Shown here: piece after piece, positions 12,186 to 24,129 of the stretch
How positions within the stretch are numbered: position 1 is the first letter of the stretch
How the letters are laid out: each line of letters begins with the position of its first letter
Assembly: GCA_903632075.3 (NCBI GenBank)
Contig: CAHIKZ030005576.1
Coordinates: 1,242,001 to 1,306,000 of the forward strand
Length of the DNA: 64,000 nucleotides
Direction of reading: 5' to 3'
DNA from: Acanthosepion pharaonis
Taxonomy: Eukaryota; Mollusca; Cephalopoda; Sepiida; Sepiidae
The notes under the pieces: model-generated
What the model was told of the DNA's origin: nothing
What the model saw: the letters and a program-made list of their open reading frames with translations, nothing else
Databases searched by the model: none
Made by a program: the position numbers and the translations under genes

Positions 12186-12189
12186 TATT

Positions 12190-13425
12190 TTTTAATCATT
12201 TCACTTCAAGCAAAATAATAATGTCACTAAGATGCAATTGATTACTGAGAGTGAAAGAAAATTAATGAGGAGAAAAGACAATAAAAGAACAGAATTCAGG
12301 AAGACAGAAGATAATGACGGATGTTGCATCAAAATTTTTGAAGATTGTAGGTGGCAGGGAAGCAAGAAACTGAAGAGAGTTCCACAGGCGAGAAGTGCGA
12401 GAAAAGAAACTGTTAGTATAGAACTTACAGTTAAATCTAGATATTTCATGAGTAAAACAATGAGACTTAGTTACCAATCTAGTACTTTGCTTAAATTCAT
12501 GTGGTTGAGGTATCAAGGAGCAAAACTCATTAGAACAATTGTCATGAAAATATTTACAGAAAAGGCAAAGAGAAAACATACCATGGTGGTGGGAAAGTGA
12601 CTTAAAGTCAAGATGCCAGGTCAGGACCAATAACATTACAGACCTTTCTTTGTATTTTGTTGAAAATCTCAAGATATGATAGCAGGATCACCATACCCGA
12701 TAAGGGAACCAATATTCAAGTGCATGAATTAATGGTAGATTTATAAATGTGCAAGTTGGATTCTGGTGGAAAAAACACAGTGAACCAATATTCCCAACAG
12801 TAGTACCAACAATTGATTCAATATAATAAATTAACTTCATGTCATTGGAAACGCAAGACAAAGTAGTTGTAATGTGTTGCTCTCCTGAAGGTTAGCATCA
12901 GCGATGCTGATAGAAGACAAAAATAGTTTTCTGTGATGACTAAATGGTAGCAGTTACCTTTTGGAGACATTAAAATTAACAAGAGATTTTTTTGCCCCGA
13001 TTCACAACTGGAGGGCAATTTCAGCTACCAGTTTTACATTACTGGACCTACCGGATTTACATAGGAGTAAATAGTTGTGTCATCAACAAATATAAAGTTG
13101 GGAACTGATGACATCGAGAAGGTCATTGAAGAAGTAGGTACAAGGAATGACCTCTGCATTAATATGAAAAGGATCTGGAAGAGTAGCTATTCAACATGAC
13201 TTTCATTATGTGATTTTTTTTAAGAAAGATTAGATTGTCAAATATTTGGCCAGAGACACCATAGCCTTTCAGTTTGTGAAGAAGGTCAGCATGCCAAACT
13301 CTGTCAGAAACCTTTGACCTATCTAAAGCCACAGTCCAAACTTTGCTATTCTTATCTAAAGCTGGATAGGTAAATTAAATAATAACACTATATTGTTTAT
13401 CTGAGAGAAGGCCATGAAAAGATTT
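12190..13425 (-). pseudogene. LINE family B (jockey/CR1-like), RT to 3' end
   Basis: This is the longest family B copy. Read on the minus strand from about 13420 it shows a frameshifted RT: KGF-R-W(H)A-L-HKLKGYGVSG near 13270-13320, and a DDTTIYSYVNP-like motif C at about 13060-13085, preceded by FNDLLD (13110-13140). The downstream domain at 12262-12672 gives HHHGMFSLCLFCKYFHDNCS, EFCSLIPQP, STRLVTKSHCF and FYTNSFFSRTSRLWNSL, matching the copy at 8765. The 3' tail at 12190-12240 is the family tail. Many stops and indels make it non-functional. The plus-strand Lys-rich frame at 12232-12600 is its antisense shadow. Confidence 0.7.
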
Positions 13426-13574
13426 TTTTTCATAATTGGACTACAGGCTTAATGTTTTATTTTCATAAACATACATTCTCTGTTTCCCTCAACTCTTGTA
13501 CACTTCAACTGGGAAGTATGGGATCATAACCACAGCATGTTGTTTTACTGCTGCAATTTCCATAGCAAGTAGGT

Positions 13575-13745
13575 CTTTAATGGGATGGAGTTGCTAGCCC
13601 CATGCCCAACTGGTTTTCCTTTCTCCAATACTAATTGCTAACCAATGCTGAAGAGCCCAGTCTACCAAACTATTTAACCAATACCTGGCAAAGGGAGATG
13701 GATTCATACTTTTCTCAAGGGTATTTGCATGAAAATAAATCAAAG
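13575..13745 (-). mobile_element. tRNA-derived SINE (family S1), body only
   Basis: The reverse complement keeps CATGCAAATACCCTTGAGAA, AAGTATGAATCCATCTCCCT and a GGTTAAATAG segment. The head is not recognisable. Confidence 0.6.
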
Positions 13746-13862
13746 AAAAAATTCTGTTGATTTGTAATTTGGTCAGAATTTTTGAAAATGAGAGAGGCTG
13801 AAAACTTTTCAGCATTTTTCTTTTTTAACATGTGTGGTATTTTAATCAAACAAAAAAAACAG

Positions 13863-13873
13863 TGTGTGTGTGT

Positions 13874-13912
<39 letters not shown>
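13863..13912. repeat. (GT)n ... (TA)n microsatellite
   Basis: GT repeats, a TTTATT spacer, then about 38 bases of TA. Confidence 0.9.
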
Positions 13913-13917
<5 letters not shown>

Positions 13918-14344
13918 CAAAATAAAACAATAAATTGAAGCACAAGGGTTGATGAGAGCCAACAGCAACACTTCATCCTGGCAATATTGATTCTAGTGTG
14001 ATCAAGAAAGTATTTAGTTAATAAACATTCAGGCTAAACTGATATACTTTGGCATGGATTAATGAAATAAATGCCAAATAGTGATGGTATATTATAGATT
14101 AGCAAAAAACTCATCTCCAGGAAAAATAAAACATGGCTTTTATTTGATGTTCTTTTGGCCAATCTATAATTATTACTATTAGATTAATAATTTTATCATA
14201 AATGATAAAGTATCAATTTTGTTTGTCACTAAAGAAAAGAATAAATTCTTGTTCATTAACTGCAAATGATTGGAAACTTCTGTTGTTCAACTGCCAATGA
14301 TGGAAATTTCTGCTGCTGTTTATAAATAATAAAAGTATATACAA

Positions 14345-14660
14345 GGTCTGATCAAAAAGTATCGGAACTGAAGCAATAAAAAAACTGCAAGACATATCAA
14401 TTCAGCATTTAATCTCTTTTGAAGTAATCTTTTTCTGAGACCACATACTTTATCTAGCATCATTTATATGGATGGAAGCATTCCTGGAACTCCTTTTTTT
14501 GGATAGTGAGCAGCTACCTCAACACATTCTCTTGGATTTCCTCAACGTTTTGAAATCTTGTTTGTTTCAAGTGGGATTTGATTTTTTAAATTGGCACCAA
14601 AATTGGTTGTTTTGTAATTTAAATAAGAGAAAATTATTATACATGGTTAAAGAAAGTGAG
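14345..14660 (-). pseudogene. Mariner-like transposon, C-terminal end with terminal repeat
   Basis: The left end, next to TA, reads CAAGGTCTGATCAAAAAGTA followed by TCGG, a typical mariner terminal-repeat sequence. Behind it on the minus strand lies the transposase C-terminus: NVEEIQENVLR near 14540, QKKEFQECFHPYK near 14480 and YVVSEKDYFK near 14430. This Q-x-CF-x-W/Y-K ... DYF pattern is the usual end of mariner transposases, which cut and paste at TA sites. Only about 70 residues remain, with stops. Confidence 0.65.
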
Positions 14661-14896
14661 ACATGATTTTTTTGTTATTCGAAATTTTATTGTCTCAAAA
14701 ATGAAAAAAAGCATTTAGCCTTGATTACTGCAGCACAAATTATTGGTATTCGTTGCAAAAGTTTCTCAAAATATAAGTTTGATAATTCCATTCTTTTTTT
14801 TAATGGCTCTAAGAGCTATTTTTTTTTTTTTTTTTAACTCTTCTGTCATGTTCATTCCATGCTAATTCTGGTAGTGGCTTCAAATTTTTGAACTGT

Positions 14897-14953
<57 letters not shown>

Positions 14954-14984
14954 AGCAAAAGCCACCTTATTGGCTTTTAAGCTA

Positions 14985-15390
14985 GTTATAACAATAAACT
15001 ACAGAAGAGCTTAAAACTGATCATTGCATTTAAGTATTGCATTAATATTAAAGCTTTTCTTTTAAAAGTTCAACGTTAATTATTCTGCTGCCACTTAAAT
15101 TAAAGATAATTTGATGTATGTAGATCCTTACATTCTGTATAAAGAATTATTTTTATTTCATGGGCGAATTTTGCTTGATTTCACAATTAATTTCAATTAT
15201 TCCCAAATTTATTTCCAAGTTATAAAAATTATCGTACAAAAAACGTTTGCCACAAAAAATCAAGTAAAAAGAAATTGCCAACAGCAATTGCTGTAATGAA
15301 AACTTGGGAATCCAAAATTTAAGGATTGCGTGCTCTGATCCGACACAAAATGTTTTTAATTTGCTCACAGTCTGCCTGATATATATAAGA
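14985..15390. repeat. Dispersed repeat shared with 5310-5990
   Basis: Collinear and in the same orientation as 5310-5990: shared strings include ACAATAAACTACAGAA, AATTTGATGYAYGTAG, TTATTCCCAAATTTATTT and AATGAAAACTTGGGGATCC-like sequence. Here it is a stand-alone fragment ending in a (TA) tract. It belongs to the same non-autonomous transposon family as 4845-6338. Confidence 0.7.
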
Positions 15391-15480
15391 TTAATGTGAA
15401 TAAAAGTTTGTCACATAGCTTTTAAGCTAGTTTCATAGGTGAGCTTCTCTGTCCACTCTCCAGTGGGTATCATCAATTTT

Positions 15481-15517
<37 letters not shown>

Positions 15518-15664
15518 CATGTATTTAGGCAGCAATCCTTTTATACATGTTTCATTAAAGACAACTGACAAGGTATTGCAATTAAGCTTTTTATTTAATT
15601 TTTCATGTGTTCATACAAATGTTTTCTTTTCTTGTACAAAACACATGAAAAATAAAAGCTATCT

Positions 15665-15672
15665 TTAATGAA

Positions 15673-15752
<80 letters not shown>
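15665..15752. repeat. (CA)n(TA)n compound microsatellite
   Basis: About 45 bases of CA followed by about 40 of TA, without a spacer. Confidence 0.95.
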
Positions 15753-15755
<3 letters not shown>

Positions 15756-16326
15756 TAATAATAAAAGAACAGTGAGATTTATAATCTGGTTTTTTGTAGC
15801 AGTTATTTTATTTTCTTAAAAATAAAAATTATTGCTAAGAACACCAGACTATAAACAGTGCTCAATACAAACAGTAGAGCAGTAGAAAATTTTTGTGTAT
15901 AAAAATACGAATTAAGTGGATAAATAAAAATGCCAAATTTTTTTTTTTGTCATTGAAAACCCAGACAACTCGCTGAATAACAGATGTATACGTTTGTTAG
16001 CAGCACCCCCACACAACCTAAACTTAACCTGACTTTGTAAGTAACATACCTTGGATACATAATCTGTCTAGGGAAATTAAAACCCAACCACCCCTAATCA
16101 AAACAGATTGAATTTTCCATAACAACTCATAATATTAATATTGTCTGTGCTTATAAATTAAGTAAATTTCTTAGTAAGTTATTCCTATCATTGCTTGACT
16201 AAGGAATGTAATATGGATTTTAAGTTTAATTTTTATAATTAAATTCATAAATTTAGTTTCACTTTTGAAACATAGAAATTTCTCTGTTGCAATGCAATCA
16301 TATTTAAAAAAAAAAAAATTATTATA

Positions 16327-16373
<47 letters not shown>

Positions 16374-17549
16374 CCTGCGCCTAACTGCAGGGTAATTTTT
16401 GAATTTATTATATTAGCAGCTACTAAAGTTCATAAAGAACTGAATTATTCATTACTTTTACCTATAGTTATTATATAATGATAGTGTTGTTGTTGTTGTT
16501 GTTAGTCTTAAGAGTTGAATTTTAAATATGAATGTAGTTGTGTTAGTGCACAATTTAAAAAAAAATAAAATAAAATTTATTTTTTGTTGAAATTATTTTT
16601 GTAGCAGGTGATCTGTGATTGTACTGTTCTTGTTCAATCTTTGTTAGACATTTCACCTGCAGCTCCAATAACAGACATTGAACAAACTAATCGAACCTCT
16701 AGGTGGGGAAAAAATAAAAAATAAAAATAAAAAAAATAGAAAAAACTTTTTCTGTTCTTCACATATGGATTGCAAAAAACACCAAGATTTGAATTTTTGC
16801 CAATTTTCTAAACTATCTTGAAATCCTTTCTCTCTTTTTTTATTTTTTTTTTGTTTTTTTTAAATTGTTAAATTCAATTTCAGATTTTTATATTCTCTTT
16901 CAATATTTTACACTTTTGTATTTTAAACTGTAGAAAATAGTCTTATTTAATTTCTTTGCTATTTATATACTTAAAAAAATCTTTCTATTGTTTGCATTTA
17001 AATTTTTTTGTTCTGTTTTTAATTTAATTTTATTTATTTTTATTTATTGTGATATACAGGATATGTCTATTCTTTGTTAAATCAATCTTCCATGGCAATA
17101 TTTAGGACTAGTTTATTTTCTTTCTTTTTTTTTCTTCTTCAACTCAAACATGTTTTTCTGGTTCACAATATTTCAGTCTCTACATTCATTGATCATTTCT
17201 CATGTTATGAAGCTGTGTATTTTGTTCAATTATATTTTGACTTTTATTCTACTTCACAGCATCTATACTTTCTCTAAGATTTTACACTTTACATTTGAAT
17301 TTAGATGAAGTTGCATGAATATATCCTTGCTTCTTGGTTGGTTTTCTAGCAAAAAACAGATTTGGGAGGTTTTACACATCTTGTGGGTTTAAAAAGAGGT
17401 TTTAGTGTCCATAACATTTGAATAGACTTCTGAATTTGAGTTAATTTACAAATGATTCTGTTTTTGCTCATTTAGCAAATAATTTCAATAAACTGTCAAT
17501 AAACACAACTTATATTATTAATGTTTTAAAATATTCAACCTGCAATTTT

Positions 17550-17550
<1 letters not shown>
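15753..17550. other. Unassigned AT-rich sequence
   Basis: No gene or named element was recognised over 1.8 kb. It includes the (GT)n at 16331-16371 and many T-runs. The frame at 17074-17277 is Phe-rich and unconvincing. Confidence 0.45.
16331..16371. repeat. (GT)n microsatellite
   Basis: Twenty uninterrupted GT units. Confidence 0.97.
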
Positions 17551-17584
<34 letters not shown>

Positions 17585-17586
<2 letters not shown>

Positions 17587-17768
17587 TCCCTCGAGGCATC
17601 CCTTGATTAATGCACATTCGATAAAATTTTTATATACCAAAATTCAATTAGTGCATATATAATACTCGATCAGTGCAATAAAACATTCTTCAGTTTAACC
17701 ACAGTAATTGAAAATTGATTTTTTTATAGTTACTAATGTAGCTGCACTAATCGAGGGATTCTTGTATA
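17585..17768. mobile_element. MITE, ~185 bp, internally deleted form of the 4845-6338 transposon
   Basis: The left end reads CCCTCGAGGCATCCCTTGAT and the right end, reverse complemented, starts CAAGAATCCCTCGATTAGTG. The interior (TTCTTCAGTTTAACCACAGT, AATTGAAAATTGATTTTTT) matches 6185-6335 in reverse orientation. It sits between (TA)n at 17553-17584 and a GT/TA tract at 17769-17817. No coding content. Confidence 0.7.
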
Positions 17769-17819
<51 letters not shown>

Positions 17820-19600
17820 TTTTTCACATCAATTCAGTATTCTTAAGTGATTCTCCCCAAGTAAATTAACAAAACTATGGTTTTTATTTTAAACTATATA
17901 TATTATAAAATTTTTATTTTCATTAGAAAATTCTAGCTTTTTTAGGTCAGTATTATAAATGTTTGGTTATTTATAAAACTTTTATTTTAGTTTCCTGTTT
18001 GCCATCTGGTTTATGTCTCTTGGGTTTTGCATAACATTCCTAAAATAGATTGTTTTAAAATATTTCATTCAGTTGCAGCTTTATGCCAATCATTTGGGCA
18101 TCAAATTAACATTTTTTTTTATTATTCAAGGATATCTGAGAACAAGAAACAGTTTAGCAGAACAGAAAACCATTGAGAAATCATCTTACTTTATAATAGT
18201 GTATTTGTATATTTTTTTTTTTTTTATTGGTAATGTGTGTAATGAAGTGAAATGACTGACCGTGAAAGAACAATGATGATAATTTATAAAAATGTATTTA
18301 AAGCCCCACATCTTAAAACCTAATAAGAGTAAGAATTTAACAAAATTCTTAGATGAAGTATAGAATTATTTTTTTAATGGGTGTTTCTTTCCTTTTAATT
18401 TTAGTTGCATTTTTTCCACCCACAACTTTGAGTTTCATTAATGATTCTATTATTCATATTTTGTTCACAATCTTTAGGTTGTTCCCTCTATTTTTATAGT
18501 TTATAATGTACAACTGCTTCTCTTTGGGAAAACTAATGTAGTTTTATTTTATTTAATAAAGTGTTATAACAATATTTTTAAAAATAATTTCTTAAAGTTG
18601 TGTAAATTGGCAAGGTGAAGTATAAAAGTAAACAAAAATATTCTCTTCACAGTCACTGAGTTTCGCCTCCCCTTCTACATGTACACATTAATCTTGTCCT
18701 CTCCACAAGTTCTCTATCCCACATTTAGATTTCTTGAAACATTAGTTAATTTTGGATCATGAACATTGTCTGTAGTTGAATTGTTTTATTATCTGTATAA
18801 AGTAAGTGTCATGGATATGGGTCACAAGTTCAAGTCTTGTTAAAAGTATCTTTATTTTGATTTTACTTTAATTAATTGTTGTGTGGATGCACAATCTAGA
18901 ATGTTGTTCTAAAAGCAGCAATAAAATAAAAATTGACCAAAAGTTAATAATATAAATTTTGTTTTACTCTTTTGTGACACTAAAATATTTAAGTTGTTGG
19001 AAATTTTAAGATAAAGTCTCATTCTATAAAATATTCAAAGTAGTATCCTCATCTTTATTGTTTTGATTCAGTCAGTTGGTGGGTAGGCTACTGGCTTTTC
19101 TCAGATGTTTGTTACAATTGATAATCTTCAGAGAGGCTTTGAATTCAATTTTGTATTTTGTTCATATGCTGTTGGACTTTTGCAATTCCAGTTAGGATAT
19201 TTTATTGGTCTGAACAACAAAGATTTATGCTGCACTATAATTTTTTTAATTACAATTTAAAATTATCATATTTAATGGCATATAAGACCCATTTTTCCCC
19301 TGAATGTTAAGATTTCATAAGCTTGTAATAAATGCATGAAAAGAAATTTGTTTTGATCTTGGCAACATAGGGAACATGGCGGAAGTTCCAATGACATTCA
19401 ATGTCTCATCTGACAATTATTTTTCTTAATATTCCATATTGAAATGGTCAGGGAAATTTTATATTCCATTGAATATGATAATATTGCTGGATTATGAATT
19501 ATCTGAATTGTAGTGGGAAAAACAAGCAATATATATGTAGACATTGAAGTCAACACCCAGAGGCAACAGTTTGTTTCATGCTTAAACATAATCATCAGGC
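17820..19600. other. Unassigned sequence
   Basis: No conserved protein or element was seen. A weak box-B-like string (AAGTTCAAGTCTT) near 18828 could be a SINE relic. Confidence 0.4.
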
Positions 19601-19740
19601 CATAAACATATCATTTTATCTCTCTCTCTATATATATATCTCCCTCACACACACACACACACATACAAAAGTCTCCTAAAATTTTGATGATTGACCCTTT
19701 GAACTGTTTCAATTGTAGATTACTTTTCTTTAACTTTGGT

Positions 19741-19741
<1 letters not shown>

Positions 19742-19785
<44 letters not shown>
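19742..19785. repeat. (TA)n microsatellite
   Basis: Alternating TA just upstream of the 5' LTR of the plus-strand Ty3/gypsy copy. Confidence 0.95.
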
Positions 19786-19786
<1 letters not shown>

Positions 19787-19795
19787 AAGTAAAGT

Positions 19796-19890
19796 TGCAG
19801 TGCTATGTAAATGAAGTATCCCTATACTTACAGGAGATTTATCTTTTCTTGACAAGACTATATCTGTCAGAGAGGATACCTATCATAACA
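19796..19890 (+). repeat. 5' LTR of the plus-strand Ty3/gypsy copy
   Basis: Begins TGCAGTGCTATGTAAATGA and ends near CCTATCATAACA. It aligns with the 3' LTR at 23309 but lacks the stretch containing the TATA box. The gag-like start follows two bases later. Confidence 0.7.
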
Positions 19891-20054
19891 ATATGGTATC
19901 GCCGATTGTTTACTTAACCATGATGGAGGTTCTAGAACCTGGCTTAGGTATTTTACAGCATCAGCGAGAGTAAAAAAAGTTAAGGACACCAAAGCTAGTG
20001 AAGGAAAAAAAATTAAATTATGAATTTGTTTTTGGCTTCAAATTTGTTTTAGTG

Positions 20055-20616
20055 TGAGGCCATAAAAACAATCTCTGTCATAGTCTATACCAAAGTGTTG
20101 GAAGATTTAGTATATGAAAAATTGCACCCATCATAAAAGCAAATATATGACCAAAAAGATTGGTCATATTGGAAGGATCTAAATTTCTTGAAAGTAGAAA
20201 GACCAGATGAAACTATTATGCAATATGTACAGTGATTGAAAGAAGCATTGAGATACTGTGAGTTTGAAAGAATTGATTTTGAACAAATCTCTATTGAAGA
20301 CAAACTAATTTTGCTAAGACTGATTGAAGGAATGTTTGACATCTCATACAAGCATAAAATTCTAGAGCAGCTTCAAGCTCATAATATGAATCTGGAAGCA
20401 TATGTGGAATTCTTACAGCAAATGGAATTGATTCAAAAATTGAATGCCTCTGAAGGCAACATGGAGACTTACAGTGCTACTAAAAGCTTATTTGTATGCA
20501 GATATTGCAATAAGGAACATGAAAAGAACAAAAATAAGTGTCCAGCCTTTGGGAAATGGTGTTTTAAGTATAAAAAGAGGAATAATTTCCAGACAGTATA
20601 CATATATGAAAAATAA
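20055..20616 (+). pseudogene. gag remnant of the plus-strand Ty3/gypsy copy
   Basis: Gag forms the particle and binds the RNA. An N-terminal scrap starts with MVSPIVYL at 19894. From 20055 a broken frame reads EAIKTISVIVYTKVLEDLVY and KDLNFLKVERPDETIMQYVQ, then an open stretch at 20236-20616 with ALRYCEFERIDFEQ, LILLRLIEGMFDISYK and VEFLQQMELIQK. The first zinc knuckle is intact (C-RY-C-NKE-H-KNKNK-C with its CPAFGKWC continuation); in the second the Cys and His ligands are lost (KYKKRNNFQTVY). Alignable along its length with the minus-strand copy at 61640-62164. Confidence 0.75.
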
Positions 20617-20659
20617 GGGGAAAAACTAGAAAATATAGATCCTCCAATTGAAAGTATTA

Positions 20660-23045
20660 AGTATTAGAGATAAAAGTAGGGAAATGGTGAAGTTGAACAA
20701 AGTAACTTTACTTATGCAGGTGAATACTGGAAGTGATGTTACATTGATACTGAGGAATTCTTTTTGGAAAGAATGAGTAGACCAAAGTTAAAGGAAAGTA
20801 ATCTACAATTGAAACAGTTCAAAGGGTCAATCATCAAAATTTTAGGAGACTTTGAAGGCACATTTGAGACAAAAATTAGATTTGAAAACATGAAAAGCCA
20901 GTCTTTTAGAAATTTGAGTGGATACATTAAAGCTGGTAAATTCTATGAAGTCTGTAGAACCTGATGTTGGATTATTAAAGGGATACAAGTTGAGTATTCA
21001 GCTTAAAGAAAGAAGTTGACCCATATATTTTCAAGCCTAAAAAGTTCCTGTTCACATATTAATATTGGTGGCTGATAAGCTGAACAAAATTGTAGGACAA
21101 GGAATATTAGAAAATTCAGCCAGGGTGGTAGCAATTGGGCTTCACTCATTGTGGTGATATGCAATAGAGATTTAAGAATTTGTGGCCATTATTAGGTAGC
21201 CATGAATCACCAGATCTGTTCAGATTCATTCCCATTGCCAAACATTGAAACAGCATGCCATGAGTTTGCTGGTATGAAATACTTTGCTAAAATTACCTTA
21301 AGTCAGCATATAATCGGATAAAAATTGATAGCAAGTTTCAAGAAGTTACCACAATGAACACTCCTGTTGGATTAATAAGATAGACTGGTTTGCCGTTTGA
21401 AGTAAAAATGTCAAGTCACATTTTTCAAAACGTCATTGAAAAAGTTTTAGATGGGATTAAAGATCTAATTGCATATCAGAACAATATTGGCATTGGTGTG
21501 CATAGTAAAGAAGAGCTCAAAAGTAAAATGGAACAAGTTTTGAGAAAATTAAATAGTGCAGGTATCACAATAAATGCAAGTTTAATTGTGAAAAAATTTC
21601 ATACCTAGGATATCAAATACCCAATGATAGTATATCACCAGATAATAACTCATTAATAAGATATCAGAGATAGCTGCACCAAGAAATAAAAAAGAGTTAG
21701 AATCTTTTTTAGGATTATCCAATTTCTATAACAGATATCTACCACGATATATTGACCCTGTGGGAGCATTTAACCAAATAAGGAAGAAGAATACAGAGTT
21801 TCAATGGACAAAAAGACAGGAGGTTGCTTTTGAGAAATTAAAAAAGTTGTTAAAATTTTCAACTCGGCAAAAGAATTGCTGTTAACTACTGATGTCACTG
21901 ACTGTGCTATAGCTGCAATATTGTTGCAGGAGGATCACTCTGTAATGTACTTATCCAGAAAACTAACATTGGTGGAGGTGACTTATTTGAATATTGAGAA
22001 GGAGGCATTGGTGATTGTGTAGGGCACAGAAAGAGCTAGAAATTTTTTTGCTGGGAAGGAAGTTTCTATTAAAATGTGATCATAAGCCTTTGGAATTTAT
22101 ATTCAACTCCAGAAGGTCACATCTGCCAGGATATTAAGATGGGTAATTAAGCTTATGGTGTTCAACTTTGACATTGTATATATCAAAGGTAATACTATTC
22201 CACATGTGGATGCATTATCTCAGATAAATTTTGAGAATAAAATGTTGAAGCAAGTGAAAATTGCACTGGATAGAAACAAACAAATTACTCTTAAATCAGC
22301 TTAGGTTGGAAACTAGGCAGGATCCAGTGTTGAACAGAATTATGGATAGAATAAAATGAAATACATGTGTAATTGCTCTATGATGGAGAGGCCTTGTAAA
22401 GAGTCAAGACACAAATTAACAATAGAAAAAGGAATTATGTAATGGAGATATCATAGTACCTCCAGAGTCTCTGAGAAAAGAAGTAATTAAAGCAGTGCAT
22501 GATGATATACATGAAGGTATATTTGCTATGCAAATGAGGCTAAAGTTGTATGCATATTGGCCAGGCTATTTGAAGAGACATGGAAGAGTGTGTTAAAAAT
22601 GGCCAAAGTGTGCAGAAATAAAGAAATTTAGTGAAGTAAAAATTTACTCTTTGTCAAACAAAATGGAGCTGTGGACACAAGTACATATGAATCATGCCTA
22701 CATTAAAGATGTGGGACTATTTCTGATATTAGTCAACTCATATTCAGGTTGGCCTGAAGTTATTAGTCATGGATAGAAAAACCACTACCATGAAATTGGT
22801 GTTGAGGATAGTGCTTTCAAGTAATGGAGTTCTAAAAACCTTGGTCTCTGACAATGCACTTGAATTTTGTGAAGAAAATTTATGTGCATGGTTAAAATGT
22901 ATTGGCTGCATTCCATCCAAAACAACACCTTACCAGTCAGATGTAATTGCAGAGAGAATGGTTCAAATGGTGAAAATTAGATTAAAAGCATTTCTTCCAG
23001 TCGATTGTCATATAGAGAGTTGTTTACTCTGACTACTCCTAAGTG
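20660..23045 (+). pseudogene. pol remnant of the plus-strand Ty3/gypsy copy
   Basis: The protease region near 20720 reads VNTGSDVTLIL, with Asn in place of the catalytic Asp of DTG. RT follows: DLRICGHY near 21165, then an open frame at 21390-21608 with MPFEVKMSSHIFQNVIEKVL and IAYQNNIGIGV, so the YxDD box reads YQNN. The connection domain keeps SFLGLSNFYNRYLPRYIDP with shifts. RNase H near 21890 keeps TTDVTDCA (Asp present) and NIEKEALVIV, then a stop. Integrase keeps MNHAYIKDVGLFLILVNSYS, SGWPEV, TLVSDNALEFC (second acidic residue) and AERMVQMVK (the Glu); the first catalytic Asp is Asn (MNH). Dead by several independent lesions. Confidence 0.8.
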
Positions 23046-23308
23046 ATAAAGCCTATTCTGCATTCATAAAGACAAAGCCTATCTGCATTGATGGGAAGAC
23101 ATATAAGAGCTTCAATTACCAGCCATTTGTAATGAATGAAAGTGTGAGAGTGACTGGAGATATTCAAATGAGGAGAATCAGTTAAGACCTAGATCTTCTA
23201 TAAAAAGAAATAAAGAGTCTCACTCTGAGAGATGGATTATGTCCCCCAGGACTGTTCGTAGAAGTCAAGAATCAACTAAAGGTATAAAGCCTCTTAGGTT
23301 CAGGGAGG

Positions 23309-23416
23309 TGTAGTGATATGTAAATGAGGTACTGTATAAAAGGCAATATCGCTATACTTCCAGCAGAATTATCTTCCCTTGATGAGAATACATGTCAGAG
23401 AGAATACCTATAATGA
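23309..23416 (+). repeat. 3' LTR of the plus-strand Ty3/gypsy copy
   Basis: Begins TGTAGTGATATGTAAATGAG right after a purine-rich CAGGGAGG tract (the likely polypurine primer). The right end is set by alignment with the 5' LTR (AGAGAATACCTATAATGA) and is uncertain by a few bases. Confidence 0.7.
23335..23343 (+). promoter_or_regulatory. TATA box in the LTR
   Basis: TATAAAAGG about 27 bases into the 3' LTR, a good match to an RNA polymerase II TATA element. It is missing from the 5' LTR, where about 17 bases are deleted, so the copy has lost the promoter that would drive it. Confidence 0.55.
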
Positions 23417-23792
23417 AAGTGTTTTGTTCAAAACTCTTTGAAGATTATCAGATATGATACACACTTAAAGAAAATTGAAGAAGACAGAAGCTGAGATGCT
23501 CAAACAACAAAGAGAAGGATGCTAGGCTAAATAATTAATGGAATGTCTTAAGGAATCAGCATATATGCTAGGGCACAAAAATCTCCTGAGCCGACCAAGC
23601 ATAGAAATGAATACAATATGGGAACTAGTAATAAGGAGTGTCGGAGAAAAGCGATAATAACAACAAAAATTGCAATATGAGCTCTGCTAAAAACATGAAA
23701 TGATAACAGCAAAAAATTGCAATATGAACACTGGTAAAAATGGTTGCTGAAGACATTAGGTTTATAATACTCAGAAGTTCATCCTCAAGGAC

Positions 23793-24112
23793 ACTTGGCA
23801 CAGTGGATAAAGGCGTTGGTTAGATCCAGTGACAGGACCCAAAGAGTGTGAGTTCAATACATGGTTAAGGCAGTGGAGAACTTTCAGAGAGAACTTTTAC
23901 CTGATAACTGACATCCATTAAACATAACAGAACAGTCTACCCCAGTGAGCGAAATAAAGGTTTAAGTTAAACATTCCAACCACTTGAAGAAGGCCGGAGC
24001 ATACAACAGCCGAAACGTTGTAATAAATATGGCGACAAAGATGAGGACATTAATAGTCTGAATAAAGTAAATAATGTACATAATACCTCATCTCAGAAAT
24101 ATAGACAGATAT
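23793..24112 (+). mobile_element. tRNA-headed SINE with PLE-like tail (family S2)
   Basis: The head resembles a tRNA-Arg-type promoter: box A TTGGCACAGTGGATAAAGGC and box B GTGAGTTCAATAC about 45 bases later. The body (TGACATCCATTAAACA, AGTCTACCCCAGTGAGCGAA) and tail (CTTGAAGAAGGCCGGAGC, ACAACAGCCGAAACGTTG) are shared with the element at 63428, and both end in CATCTCAGAAATATAGACAG. Octopus OR-type SINEs derive from tRNA-Arg, so this is probably such an element. Box B is mutated, so transcription today is doubtful. Confidence 0.7.
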
Positions 24113-24129
24113 GGAATGTCTTTTGTACT

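Larger units (their letters stand above)
19796..23416 (+). mobile_element. Ty3/gypsy LTR retrotransposon, heavily decayed
   Basis: A full-length but dead element: short LTRs, then gag, protease, RT, RNase H and integrase in the Ty3/gypsy order, then a purine tract and 3' LTR. There is no room for an envelope gene. The LTR starts (TGYAGTG) and the gag start (ATGGTATCGCCGAT) correspond to those of the better copy at 58206-62282, so both belong to one lineage. Stops and frameshifts occur every 50-150 bases outside a few open stretches. A clear target duplication was not found. Confidence 0.85.

Noticed and set aside
14680..14900. Possible second transposase end next to the mariner fragment
   Set aside because: Only vague similarity to Tc1-type C-termini; poly-T runs break any frame.
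23793..23870. Possible functional tRNA-Arg gene
   Set aside because: Acceptor and anticodon stems do not pair well and the sequence continues into a SINE body.
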